A DNA stretch of 64,000 nt, from positions 1 to 64,000 of the forward strand of contig JAWKHI010000016.1 of assembly GCA_041394885.1 (NCBI GenBank), written 5' to 3'. Within the stretch, counting starts at the first letter, position 1. Every line of letters begins with the position of its first letter. The notes under the pieces were generated by a model. It saw only the letters and a list, made by a program, of their open reading frames with translations, searched no databases and had not been told where the DNA came from. Positions 36,985 through 45,902 of the stretch are shown piece by piece. The DNA comes from DSOI01 sp041394885. GTDB taxonomy: Bacteria > Acidobacteriota > Terriglobia > Bryobacterales > Bryobacteraceae. The translations under genes were made by a program, and so were the position numbers.

Positions 36985-39900
36985 TTATTGCGGCTGGACG
37001 CGATAAAATCCCGCCGGAACCCATCCCGAGGTCGATTCCCCATCCTGCGCGGAGACGTGGACGATGCGGCTGCCGGAGAAGCCCGGACGGAACAGAATCC
37101 GTAACTCGAGGGTTAGCTGGTTCGATGTTCCGGAATCGCCCGATCCGGCGGCCTCGATCCGGCACTGGCTATTCTGGATGGCGCCGCCGCCGCCCAACGG
37201 CAACGGGTCCACGTACGCCGTGCCGGCATCGTTCAGCAGTAACACGGTATTGGTGGGCCGGTGATAACCGAAATAGCAAGCTCGATTGGGGTTGAGGGCG
37301 TCGTTGATCAGTACCGAAATGGACTCGATATCGGCATAGCCATCGTCGTCGCTCACGGTGAACGCGAACGTCTCCCGGTCAAACCCCGCCGATCTCGGCG
37401 AAAGACTGAGTACCCGTGGCTTGCCGGGCACCGTTAGTTCGGACCCCGCGGTGCCCACCGGCGTCCACGACCATGCGTTACCGGCGCGGTCGGTCGCGCT
37501 TTGATACACCGCCAGACGCTTGATCGCGGTCAGGTTGATGTAGATCTCGAGATCCACCCGATTGCCTTGCGTAATAACTCGTGATCGCTGTGGATCGATC
37601 AGGCAGATTGGTCCGCTGAGCTGACCCGGCGTCCCCGGAGAGGCCGATTGCCCGCCGGCTGACAACAGGTTCGTGCTGCGCCGGTACGCGAACTCGCAAC
37701 CGTTCGGATCGTCGCGGTGAGAGCCCAGCCGGACTCGCATTTCCTCCAGATCGGCCCCGCCTTCTCCATCGGCGAAACGGAAAGTCCAAGGCTGCGCGAA
37801 GAGCCCGCTGGGGGTCATCGGGAGCATCTGGGGCAGGCGGGGATGCACGCCCCGCTGCAGCACGGTGAACGTAGAGACAACCTCATTGTTGACCCCGCGG
37901 ACAAAGATTCGCCGGCTGATGGGCGAGGACCGATCGTTGAATCCAAGGATGTATCCCACTTCGCCCGGCCCGGCCCTCGATCCGGTTCCAGCAGTAAGAT
38001 CGGCTTCCAGGCTCTCGGCCCGCCATGGGCATCCGAACTCGGTAACCACGGAGAAGCGGCCCGTGCCGCCGAAATAGTCGTAACTCCGCACGCCCGGCTC
38101 CACGCGGTACGTGCAGGAGGCCGGCTGAAAGGTCTCGAATTGCTGCACGGAAATGGTGGCGCCGGCGATGACGAATTGACCGCCTCTTCCGCCGGTTATC
38201 GCCGGCGCCACCACCACGTTCACCGTGGTGGGGCCCACACCCTGAGAAGGCACGACTGTCACCCAGTCCGGAGGGGAAGCGCCGCTCCAGGCGCACCCGG
38301 GCTGCGCGTCCACCAGCACGGGGAAGGTTCCACCGGCGCCGGGGGCGCTCAGGAAAGCGGGCTGAAGGCGGATGCCGCAGGCCGCGCGGCGGACGCGGTA
38401 ACCGCTGATGCCGAAGCTCAAGTCGTACTCGTTCGGGACCGAACTCACCCCCACGCTGGTCAGCGAGAACACCGCCGGCCCCTGTCCCGGGGTGCCGGCG
38501 GTTTGTTGCAGCGCGAACCACAAAGGCGTCGTCTCCGACGGGTACCGCCAGGGACATCCCGGCGCGGTGGTGAGCGTGACGGTTTCGACGGCGCCTTGCT
38601 GGCCAAGGGTCACCGAAGGCGGCGTAAAGGTGTACTGGCAATCCGTGCCTGCCTGGGTAATCTCGATGCTCTCACCCCCGGGCGAAATCGTGATGGCGGC
38701 GCTCCGCGTGGCCGCGCCCGGGTTGGGAGGAATATTGGCGAACACGCTGTCGATCCCGAAGCCGCTCGAGCGTTCGAGCGCGAGCCAGGAGGCCGACGCG
38801 GGGGTAGCCGAGAGAGTCCAATTGCAGTTGTGGGGGCTCCGCACCTTCAATCGGGCGATGCTTGCATTTCCCGGCGGAAGCACCACCGATCGCCCGTCGC
38901 GGGAGGGGTCAGCCCAGAATACCGGCGTGCACGGCCCGGTGGAGGTGGCGAAGCGCGCGAAGAACCCTTCGTTGTACGCCTCCGGATTCACCTGGCCCAC
39001 AGCCTCGGGGGCGCCGCGCCGATCCGCGGGAAACCGGTTGCTCGACACCGAGCCGGCCACATACATTCGATTGGCCGGGTCGTTCGGGTCCAGCGCAACA
39101 GCGACGGCTTCGTCGCCCGTGGCTGAGATACCCAGCGGCAGCAGGGTGGAAAACTCGATGGCGTAGTTCGGGCTGGCCCGGAGCAGCGTCAGGAAATGCG
39201 CGCCGTTGTCATTGGAGTACAGCGGGTTCACCAACGGGAAGGAACCGAAGAGATGGCTTCCCAGCGCGACGATGGTCTGCGCGCCGGCCGCGGCCACATC
39301 CCGCACCGTCTCGGACCCGGCGCCGCCGAGGTAGGTGGACATGGTCAAGGCCGACCCCGATGCGTTGAGCACGGCAAGAAACCCGTCGGAGTCACCTCCG
39401 AACGTTCCCTGTACCGCGTTCACCACGGGCAGATTCGCCGAGGAGGTGCTGCCGCCGATGATCGCGGCGTCGCCATCCAGCGCCAGGCCGCCCATGGTTT
39501 CGGCGGCGGCCCCGCCGTAGTAGGTGAAGTAGATCCGGGCGGAGCCAGCCGCGTTGAGCCGCGTCACGAAGCCGTCCTGCCCCTGGTTGGCCTGACGGAA
39601 TGCGCCCGCCGTGGCGAGCCCTGGCGAATCGGTGGTTCCCGCCACGAAGGCCTCACCGGCCGCGTTCACCGCGATCGCAGCCGGGACGTCGTTGCCGGCG
39701 CCGCCGAGATAGGTCCCGTAGACCAGTGCCGTGCCGGCTGGATTCAGTTTCGCCACCACAACGTCGGTAACGCCGTTCCACACCGTTTGCAGAGCGCCCG
39801 GAGTTGGCGTGAAGCTGTTAGCGGTGGCCGGCCCGGTCACGTAAGCGGCGCCGGCCGGGTCTATGGCAATGGCGCGAAACCCCTCGCCGCGGATCTTGGC

Positions 39901-40959
39901 CGAATAGAGCAGCGTCCCGTCGGGCGCCATCTTGAACACAAAGCCGCCGTTCCCGGTCGAGAGTCCGGTGACCGGAAAGTCGCTGGAATCGGTCGATCCG
40001 GCGACATATGCGTTTCCAGCCGCATCGAGCGCCACCGAGGCGGTGTATTCGTCACCGGTTCCGCCGAAATAGGTGTAGCTGCTGGGACCTGCCTGGGTCG
40101 TCCGCAGCAGAAAAGCGTCGATGCGGCCGCCAGGCGTGGCCTGATGCGCATTGCGGACCGGAACGTCCACCGAGTTGGTGAATCCGGCGATCACCACTTC
40201 ATCGGTCCCCGGGCGATACGCCATATCGGCGACCCGATCGTTGCCCGACCCACCCAAGAACCGCGCATACACCATCTCGGGATCGATCGTTATCTCGAGC
40301 GCCGGGTCATATTCGCCGAGTGCGAAGCTGACCACGCCGGATTCATCGATACGGTAGCTGCCGTCGACCGGGCGCTTTTCCCCGCCGGCCATCTGATAGA
40401 CCTCCGGCCGTTCCCAACGCATTTCGCCCACGCGCAACGCGCCATCGTCGAGCAACTCCGCCTTGGCGCCGGAGAAGCGGACGCCGATGGCGCCGGCGTC
40501 GGCTCCGGGCATCACGACAAAGTCGTGTTCCATCACGCCGCGGCCGTTCTGGTAGTAACGGACATCCACGCCGGGCCAGACACGGCGCGCCACCACCGAC
40601 CGATAGTGGGCCAACCCTCGCCGCCACCGGGAACGATCGTTGCCGGTGAAGTAGTTGCTGGTGTCGCCGTTGGGTTCGTCGCCTTCCATCGCGGCGTCGC
40701 TGCGTGCATTGACCAATTCCATCGTCAGCTCACGCGGCTCGACGCGGGGATGGCGGGCCGTTTCACCCACGAACACCGCGGTGGCCGAGGCCGGACTCAG
40801 GTAGAAGTGGTAACCCGGACCGCGGGCAAGGAATCGTGCGGCACGGGTCGTCTGGCCTTGGTTTTCCTCGAACCAGACGCTATGGACCGGCGCGGCGGCC
40901 AGTGGCGCGACGAACAGAGTCGCGCAAAACAGGGGGAGGGCGGCTGCTGTGGCGGGCAT
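36985..40959 (-). CDS. Giant secreted SBBP beta-propeller/BACON protein
   Basis: The 1324-residue protein has a signal peptide (MPATAAALPLFCATLFVAPLAAA). Residues 28-245 form the domain that usually precedes SBBP repeats (FEENQGQTTRAARFLARG, TFGDDSNYFTGND-like TSNYFTGND, and VDVRYYQNGRGVMEHDF). Residues 240-700 are SBBP beta-propeller blades with repeating FLGGSGNDR, YFGGTGDEYT, YLGGAGNDV and AYVAGSTDS units. BACON-like domains follow to about 1090. Two diverged copies of the ~110-residue module end the protein. It is likely surface-exposed and may bind glycans or surfaces. No catalytic motif or clear anchor is seen. It follows the previous gene on the same strand, with 55 bases between, and is intact. 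Confidence 0.87.
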   Translation of the reverse strand: MPATAAALPLFCATLFVAPLAAAPVHSVWFEENQGQTTRAARFLARGPGYHFYLSPASATAVFVGETARHPRVEPRELTMELVNARSDAAMEGDEPNGDTSNYFTGNDRSRWRRGLAHYRSVVARRVWPGVDVRYYQNGRGVMEHDFVVMPGADAGAIGVRFSGAKAELLDDGALRVGEMRWERPEVYQMAGGEKRPVDGSYRIDESGVVSFALGEYDPALEITIDPEMVYARFLGGSGNDRVADMAYRPGTDEVVIAGFTNSVDVPVRNAHQATPGGRIDAFLLRTTQAGPSSYTYFGGTGDEYTASVALDAAGNAYVAGSTDSSDFPVTGLSTGNGGFVFKMAPDGTLLYSAKIRGEGFRAIAIDPAGAAYVTGPATANSFTPTPGALQTVWNGVTDVVVAKLNPAGTALVYGTYLGGAGNDVPAAIAVNAAGEAFVAGTTDSPGLATAGAFRQANQGQDGFVTRLNAAGSARIYFTYYGGAAAETMGGLALDGDAAIIGGSTSSANLPVVNAVQGTFGGDSDGFLAVLNASGSALTMSTYLGGAGSETVRDVAAAGAQTIVALGSHLFGSFPLVNPLYSNDNGAHFLTLLRASPNYAIEFSTLLPLGISATGDEAVAVALDPNDPANRMYVAGSVSSNRFPADRRGAPEAVGQVNPEAYNEGFFARFATSTGPCTPVFWADPSRDGRSVVLPPGNASIARLKVRSPHNCNWTLSATPASASWLALERSSGFGIDSVFANIPPNPGAATRSAAITISPGGESIEITQAGTDCQYTFTPPSVTLGQQGAVETVTLTTAPGCPWRYPSETTPLWFALQQTAGTPGQGPAVFSLTSVGVSSVPNEYDLSFGISGYRVRRAACGIRLQPAFLSAPGAGGTFPVLVDAQPGCAWSGASPPDWVTVVPSQGVGPTTVNVVVAPAITGGRGGQFVIAGATISVQQFETFQPASCTYRVEPGVRSYDYFGGTGRFSVVTEFGCPWRAESLEADLTAGTGSRAGPGEVGYILGFNDRSSPISRRIFVRGVNNEVVSTFTVLQRGVHPRLPQMLPMTPSGLFAQPWTFRFADGEGGADLEEMRVRLGSHRDDPNGCEFAYRRSTNLLSAGGQSASPGTPGQLSGPICLIDPQRSRVITQGNRVDLEIYINLTAIKRLAVYQSATDRAGNAWSWTPVGTAGSELTVPGKPRVLSLSPRSAGFDRETFAFTVSDDDGYADIESISVLINDALNPNRACYFGYHRPTNTVLLLNDAGTAYVDPLPLGGGGAIQNSQCRIEAAGSGDSGTSNQLTLELRILFRPGFSGSRIVHVSAQDGESTSGWVPAGFYRVQPQ

Positions 40960-41064
40960 ACTCCCTTAATAGAGCAGGAAAGATGCCGAAACAACTACAT
41001 CGGGCAAAAATAATGTTGATTTGGAGGTTATCGTGCGAGGCAGACGCGTCTGGTGGGCAAAAGC

Positions 41065-41622
41065 CTACAATTCCCCGATTCGAAACACCGCCACGTACGG
41101 ACACCCCGCCGCTTCCACCGCTTCACGAGCCCCCTCTTCCCGATCCACCAGCGTGATCACCCCGAGCACGCGGTGACCGGCCTCGCGCGCCGCCTCCATC
41201 GCCTTCACGGCAGACCCTCCCGTCGTGCTGGTATCCTCCACGATCACCACATCGAGCGCCGTCTCGTCCTCGGCCAGCCCCTCGATTTGCTTCCCTTTCC
41301 CGTGCCCCTTGGCTTCTTTGCGGACCAGGAATGCATTCATCGGCGTGGCGGTTTCGATGCTTTCCCGCGCCACCGCGATCACGATCGGATCGGCGCCCAT
41401 GGTGAGCCCGCCCACGGCGTGGGGACGCCAGCCGCGCTCGGCCATGGCCGCCAGAAACAGACGGCCCACCAGCGGCATCGCCTCGGCGCGGCAGGTGGTG
41501 ACGCGGGCGTCGCAGTAAACGTCGCTGACGCGTCCGCTCGCCAACTTGTACTCGCCGCCGCGGCGCACCGAGTATTTCGTCAAAATCCCGGCCAAGCGTT
41601 GTCGATCCTGTTCCAAGCTCAT
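41065..41622 (-). CDS. pyrE: Orotate phosphoribosyltransferase
   Basis: The 185-residue enzyme joins orotate to PRPP to make orotidine 5'-phosphate in pyrimidine synthesis. The PRPP-binding motif VVIVEDTSTTGGSA lies near residue 115, and the flexible-loop Lys/His region FLVRKEAKGHGKGKQIEG precedes it. The N-terminal RRGGEYKLASGRVSDVYCD segment is also typical. It stands alone, starts 24 bases from the divergent phosphoesterase gene and ends beside the giant surface protein gene's start. Confidence 0.93.
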   Translation of the reverse strand: MSLEQDRQRLAGILTKYSVRRGGEYKLASGRVSDVYCDARVTTCRAEAMPLVGRLFLAAMAERGWRPHAVGGLTMGADPIVIAVARESIETATPMNAFLVRKEAKGHGKGKQIEGLAEDETALDVVIVEDTSTTGGSAVKAMEAAREAGHRVLGVITLVDREEGAREAVEAAGCPYVAVFRIGEL

Positions 41623-41646
41623 GTGAGTAAACTAAGAGGATAACCG

Positions 41647-42249
41647 ATGAAGCTGCTGGTCTTCTCCGACATCCACAGCGACCTCCGCGCCCTGGAAAAG
41701 CTCATGGCCATCGAGGCCGACTACTACTTCGCCGCCGGGGACCTGGTTTCATGGGCGCGCGGCCTCGACAAAGCCGGCCCGATCCTGGCAAAACGCGCCG
41801 GCCGCGTCTGGGTCCTGTCGGGCAACCACGAATCCCCAGCCAGCATCACCGCCTTCTGTGCCCAGTACGGGCTCGAGGATTTCCACGGCAAGACGCTGCG
41901 CATCGGAGACTGGAACGTAGCCGGACTGGGCTGCTCGGCGCCGACGCCGTTCAACACTCCGGGCGAATATGGCGAGTCTGAATTCCGCGAGCGGCTGGCG
42001 CCGTTTGCCGGACTCTCCCCGCTGATTCTGATCTGCCACTCGCCTCCGCACAATTCCCGGCTCGACTGCGCCGGCCCCGGCCAGCATTTCGGCTCGCACG
42101 CCATCGGCGAGTTCATCCAAGCGGAACAGCCGGCCTGGTTTTTCTGCGGCCACATCCACGAAGCCGAAGGCGTCAAGGAGACCTTCGGCGCCACCAGTGG
42201 CGTAAACGTGGGCAAACGCGGTTACTTGCTCGATCTCGCCACGGTCTGA
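41647..42249 (+). CDS. YfcE/MJ0936-like metallophosphoesterase
   Basis: The 200-residue protein is a bare calcineurin-like domain. All metal-binding motifs are visible: VFSDIHSDL, AAGDLVSWA, LSGNHESP, LICHSPPH and CGHIHEAEG. There is no signal peptide, so it acts in the cytoplasm as a phosphodiesterase of unknown substrate. An AGAGGA sequence 7 bases before the ATG fixes the start. A terminator-like hairpin follows the stop codon. Confidence 0.88.
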   Translation: MKLLVFSDIHSDLRALEKLMAIEADYYFAAGDLVSWARGLDKAGPILAKRAGRVWVLSGNHESPASITAFCAQYGLEDFHGKTLRIGDWNVAGLGCSAPTPFNTPGEYGESEFRERLAPFAGLSPLILICHSPPHNSRLDCAGPGQHFGSHAIGEFIQAEQPAWFFCGHIHEAEGVKETFGATSGVNVGKRGYLLDLATV

Positions 42250-42261
42250 CCCGTACAGCGC

Positions 42262-42290
42262 GAAAAGGCGCCGACGCCGGCGCTTTTGTT
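42262..42290. terminator. Bidirectional intrinsic terminator
   Basis: GCGCCG and CGGCGC form a six-pair stem with a four-base ACGC loop (42268-42283). An A-run lies to the left and TTTTGTTT to the right, so the hairpin has a U-tract on either strand. It sits between the convergent phosphoesterase and STAS genes. Confidence 0.7.
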
Positions 42291-42336
42291 TGTCTGATTC
42301 CATGATCGCGGCCACGGTGCCGTGACCGGCAAGCGT

Positions 42337-42666
42337 CTAGCGGCGCGAGAGCGCGAAGGCGGCCTGATCGACGGAGTCAAACAGCCGGATGCGGTGGTCG
42401 ACGCGGGTGAGGCGCAGAAGGCTGTCGACGATGTTGGCCGCGCCCGCCAGCACGAGTTCGCCTTTGCGCTGCTCGATTTCCTGAGCAGCGGCGGTAAGTC
42501 CGCGCAGGGCTTCGTAGTCGGCGGCGGTGACGGCGGCGAGGTCGACCACGATGCGGTCATGGCCAGCCTCCTGGAGCCGCAGCAAGCTGTCGCGGATGGC
42601 CAGGCCCACTAAAACTCCCTGAGGGCGGGCGATCGCCGGAGCCCCTGCATTCTCTTGTGCTTGCAT
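42337..42666 (-). CDS. STAS-domain protein lacking the phosphorylatable serine
   Basis: ATG 42666 is chosen over an in-frame TTG (42684), because GGAAGAGA lies just before it. The 109-residue product is a STAS domain of the anti-sigma-factor-antagonist type: DRIVVDLAAVTAADYEALRGL aligns with the family's core strand and DS-G-L loop. The Asp-Ser pair is Asp-Tyr here, so regulation by Ser phosphorylation as in SpoIIAA is unlikely. A conserved LVLAGAANIVDSLLRLTRVD stretch follows. It is divergent from the pel operon and shares its upstream region, including a large nested hairpin. Confidence 0.78.
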   Translation of the reverse strand: MQAQENAGAPAIARPQGVLVGLAIRDSLLRLQEAGHDRIVVDLAAVTAADYEALRGLTAAAQEIEQRKGELVLAGAANIVDSLLRLTRVDHRIRLFDSVDQAAFALSRR

Positions 42667-42701
42667 GTTCTCTTCCGCTCGCAACCGAGGTCGAATCCGA
42701 C

Positions 42702-42767
42702 CACGGTGCGGCCACCCGAACAGGCCCCTTCGCGGGGCCTGATCCCTCCGTGGACAGCCGCACCGTG
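42702..42767. promoter_or_regulatory. Nested hairpin between STAS and pel genes
   Basis: The outer arms CACGGTGCGGC (42702-42712) and GCCGCACCGTG (42757-42767) match over 11 bases. They can continue with CAC/GTG (42713-42715 with 42750-42752). Inside, CAGGCCCC and GGGGCCTG (42721-42728 and 42734-42741) form a perfect 8-pair stem around TTCGC. The element lies 36-101 bases upstream of the STAS start and about 100 bases upstream of pel. It may be a structured leader or a double terminator between divergent units. No known riboswitch consensus was recognised. Confidence 0.55.
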
Positions 42768-42867
42768 AGTCCTAATGTCCATCGGCGAAAGTGTCGAACG
42801 ATATTACGGTTGTACTAGTGAAATTTGCCGATTCGCGGATGGCGAATTCGAGTGAGGAGATGAGAAG

Positions 42868-43728
42868 CTGCTGCGGTTTTCGCTGTTCCCGTTCGTGTCG
42901 ATGGCTTTCTTGCTGGCGCCGGCGCTGGAGGGTGGATCCTGGGCGGTTTGCTACTCGGAACGTCCGACGGCGGGAGAACTGGCCCCGTTCGGGCTGCTGG
43001 TTCTCGATGACCGGCATCACCCGCCCCTCGAGCCGCTGCGCGCGGAAGGAAAAACGCTGCTCGGATATCTCAGCATCGGCGAGGTGGAAAAGACACGGCC
43101 TTACTTTGCCGCGGCCAGGCGCGAAGGGCTGCTGGTAGAAGAAAACCCGGACTGGAAGGGCAGCTACCGCGTGGACATGCGGAACCGGCGGTGGCGCTGG
43201 CGGGTGGTGAATCAGATCGTCCCGGCGCTGCTTCGCATGGGTTTCCATGGCGTGTTTTTGGATACCGCCGACGTGGCTGGCTATCTCGAGGAGAAAGATC
43301 CGAAACGGTTCGCGGGGATGAGGAAGGCGGCCGTGGATCTGGTGCGGGAGATCCGAAAGAGACATCCGGCGGCGAAGGTGATGATGAACCGCGGTTTTGA
43401 TCTATTGCCGGAGTTGGCCGGGGAACTGGATGCCGTGCTCGCCGAATCGACCCGGGCGCGGTACGATTTCGGCGGCAAAGTCTACCGGCGGACGCCGGAC
43501 GAGGAGTACCGGCAAGCGGTGAACCTGCTGCGGGAAGCCGCCCAGCGGTTCCCCTCGCTCACCGTCTACACCCTCGACTATTGGGACCCGGACGACGCCC
43601 TCGGCGTGCGGGAGATCTACAGAGAGCAGCGCGCCAATGGGTTCGCGCCTTACGTGTCGACGATCCTGCTGGACCGTGTGATTGCCGAGCCCGAAGCGGC
43701 GCCGCTCGACGCGGAGGGTCTTCCATGA
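42868..43728 (+). CDS. pelA: PelA hydrolase domain as a separate protein (GH114-type)
   Basis: A GAGGAG site (42854-42859) lies 8 bases before an in-frame CTG at 42868, which would give a good signal peptide with an early Arg (LLRFSLFPFVSMAFLLAPALEGG). GTG 42895 is the fallback start, without positive charge. The 280-odd residues form the TIM-barrel endo-alpha-1,4-N-acetylgalactosaminidase domain that is the N-terminal half of PelA: LLGYLSIGEVEKTRPYF, MGFHGVFLDTADVAGYL, MNRGFDLLPE and DAVLAEST. In Pseudomonas this domain cuts Pel polymer. Here it is encoded alone, and its stop codon overlaps the start of the deacetylase gene (ATGA). Confidence 0.85.
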   Translation: MLRFSLFPFVSMAFLLAPALEGGSWAVCYSERPTAGELAPFGLLVLDDRHHPPLEPLRAEGKTLLGYLSIGEVEKTRPYFAAARREGLLVEENPDWKGSYRVDMRNRRWRWRVVNQIVPALLRMGFHGVFLDTADVAGYLEEKDPKRFAGMRKAAVDLVREIRKRHPAAKVMMNRGFDLLPELAGELDAVLAESTRARYDFGGKVYRRTPDEEYRQAVNLLREAAQRFPSLTVYTLDYWDPDDALGVREIYREQRANGFAPYVSTILLDRVIAEPEAAPLDAEGLP

Positions 43729-45902
43729 GCCGGGCTCGCTGGATCGGGATCGTGACCGCGCTCGGGGCGCTTGCCGCCGTCCTGATGCCGTCGCCGCCGG
43801 CGGCGCGCGACGGCGTTCCCGCAAAGCAAGGCCAGGTGGAGCGCCGGGTTGTTCTCGGACTCTACGACGGTTCCTACACGCAGGGTCCCGAAGATATTGC
43901 CTTGCGGCGAATGGCGGAGATGCCCCTGAATCACCTGGGCCTCATCCTGCGGACCCACGACGTCCGGACCGGGCTGCCTCCGGTGGAAACCCTCAGGGAC
44001 GTGCGGGGCCTGCTGTGCTGGTTCGCGGCCGACCGGATGAACGATCCGGTCAAGTTCGTGGATTGGTTGGAGCGCGCCTCGGCCGGCCGCAAGCTGGTGT
44101 GGATGGGACAGGCAGCTTTCAACCGCGACTCCGCGAACAAACTGACACCGGGCGCCTTGCGCGCCAGGGCGTGGAAACTGATGGGGTTGGAAAACCTGGG
44201 CCAATGGAGCGCGGTGACCTACGACGCCAAGGTGACGTTCGCGGATCCGGCCTTGATCGGCTTCGAGCGGAAGCTCGACGGAGTGATCCCCCCGTTCGGC
44301 ATCTACCGTAAGATCGATCCGGCCGTGCAGGCGCACCTGGTGGTGCGCCGCGGCGATCGCCCGGGCGGCGAGTCGGTGCTTGTGGTCACCAGCCCGAGGG
44401 GCGGTTTCGTAGCGCCCGACTTCACCCATCATCTGGGCCAGGGGCACGACTTGCAGTGGTACGTGAATCCGTTCGAATTCTTCCGCCGGGCACTGTTCGA
44501 CGCGCCCATGCCGGCCCCCGACACCACCACCGTATCCGGTCGGCGCATCTACTACAGCCACATCGACGGAGACGGGTGGAGGAACCGCACCGAAGTGATG
44601 CCGTACCGGAAAGACGGGCTGCTGGCGGCGGAGGTGGTTTGGCGCGAGTTGATCGAGCCCTATCCCGATCTGCCGGTGACGGTGGCGCCGATTGCGGGCG
44701 ACCTCGATCCGGAATGGCGTGGATCGCGGGAGACGCTTTCCCTGGCGCGGCGGATGCTCGCCGAGCCCCACGTGGAAGCCGGCACGCATACCTATACGCA
44801 TCCGCTGCAATGGCAATATTTCGAAAACTACGACCGCATGCGGGAGCCGACCGGGCCGCAAACGCCAACGGGAGAGACCAAGGACGCGGCTCGGGCGTAT
44901 ACAGACCGGCCGTTCGATATCGAGCATGAGATCGCCGGATCGATCCGCTTCATCGAGGGCCTGCTGCCGCCGGAAAAGAAGGTCCGCCTGGTGCAGTGGA
45001 GCGGCAATACACGGGCATTCGAGGCTGCGATCGCGGCCACACGGCGCGCCGGGGTCCCCAATCTCAACGGGGGCGATTCCCGCTACGACGCCGAGTATCC
45101 CTCGTTAATCTGGGTGGCGCCTCTCGGCCGCCGGGTGGGAAGCCAACTGCAGATCTACTCCTCCAACAGCAACGAAAACACCTACACCGACCTGTGGACG
45201 ACGCGGTTCTTCGGCTACCGGCTGGTGCTGACGACGATCGAGCGGACCGAACATCCGCGGCGATTGAAGCCGTTCAATCTGTACTACCACATGTACACGG
45301 GCGAAAAGCACGCCGCCATGCACGCGCTGAAGTTCTGCCTGGATACGGCGCGGAAAAGTGAGCTCGCGCCGGTGGCGGCCAGTCACTTCGCCTCGATCGC
45401 CGACGGCTTCTTCTCGACGCGTCTGGTGCGTCTGGACGGTTCCGGACCCGGTGTCGAGACCTGGCGGATCGAGAATCGCGGCGCGCTCAACACGATCCGG
45501 TTCGACCAGCCCGGTGGACGCAGCGTGGACCTGGCGCGGTCGCGCGGCGTGCTGGGCGAGCGGACGTTTCAGGGTAGCCTCTATGTGGCGCTCGATGCGG
45601 CCGAAAAGGAGCCTGTGGTGACTCTCTCGAGCGGCGCGGCGGCGCCGGAAGCGGCGCTCATCCAGGCGCGTTGGCGCATCTGGAACCTCCGGCGGGAAAA
45701 GGACGGGATCCGCTTCACCGCCCAGGGATACGGGCAGGGCGAGATGAAGTGGCGCCTGCCGCAGCGGGGCGAGATGCGAATTCTGGTGGACGGAGCGCCC
45801 GCGGCGCGTGCGGTGGTGAGCCCCGGCGGGACCCTCGCCGCCACTATCGCCGCCTCGGCGCTCGAGCCGGTGGAAATCGAGATCCGCGGAGGGTCGATTT
45901 GA
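43725..45902 (+). CDS. pelA: PelA deacetylase part as a separate protein
   Basis: The 725-residue protein has its own signal peptide (IGIVTALGALAAVLMPSP). It matches the middle and C-terminal regions of PelA. The carbohydrate esterase active site is visible as YSHIDGDGW (catalytic Asp) near residue 282 and GTHTYTHPLQW (two His ligands) near 355. A long C-terminal beta-rich region follows. It would deacetylate GalNAc units in the periplasm so that the cationic polymer can be exported. The gene overlaps the hydrolase gene by 4 bases and the PelB gene by 4 (TTGA). Confidence 0.87.
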   Translation: MSRARWIGIVTALGALAAVLMPSPPAARDGVPAKQGQVERRVVLGLYDGSYTQGPEDIALRRMAEMPLNHLGLILRTHDVRTGLPPVETLRDVRGLLCWFAADRMNDPVKFVDWLERASAGRKLVWMGQAAFNRDSANKLTPGALRARAWKLMGLENLGQWSAVTYDAKVTFADPALIGFERKLDGVIPPFGIYRKIDPAVQAHLVVRRGDRPGGESVLVVTSPRGGFVAPDFTHHLGQGHDLQWYVNPFEFFRRALFDAPMPAPDTTTVSGRRIYYSHIDGDGWRNRTEVMPYRKDGLLAAEVVWRELIEPYPDLPVTVAPIAGDLDPEWRGSRETLSLARRMLAEPHVEAGTHTYTHPLQWQYFENYDRMREPTGPQTPTGETKDAARAYTDRPFDIEHEIAGSIRFIEGLLPPEKKVRLVQWSGNTRAFEAAIAATRRAGVPNLNGGDSRYDAEYPSLIWVAPLGRRVGSQLQIYSSNSNENTYTDLWTTRFFGYRLVLTTIERTEHPRRLKPFNLYYHMYTGEKHAAMHALKFCLDTARKSELAPVAASHFASIADGFFSTRLVRLDGSGPGVETWRIENRGALNTIRFDQPGGRSVDLARSRGVLGERTFQGSLYVALDAAEKEPVVTLSSGAAAPEAALIQARWRIWNLRREKDGIRFTAQGYGQGEMKWRLPQRGEMRILVDGAPAARAVVSPGGTLAATIAASALEPVEIEIRGGSI

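Noticed and set aside
43650..44927. 425-codon leftward frame
   Set aside because: Antisense to the PelA deacetylase; no motif and unlikely composition.
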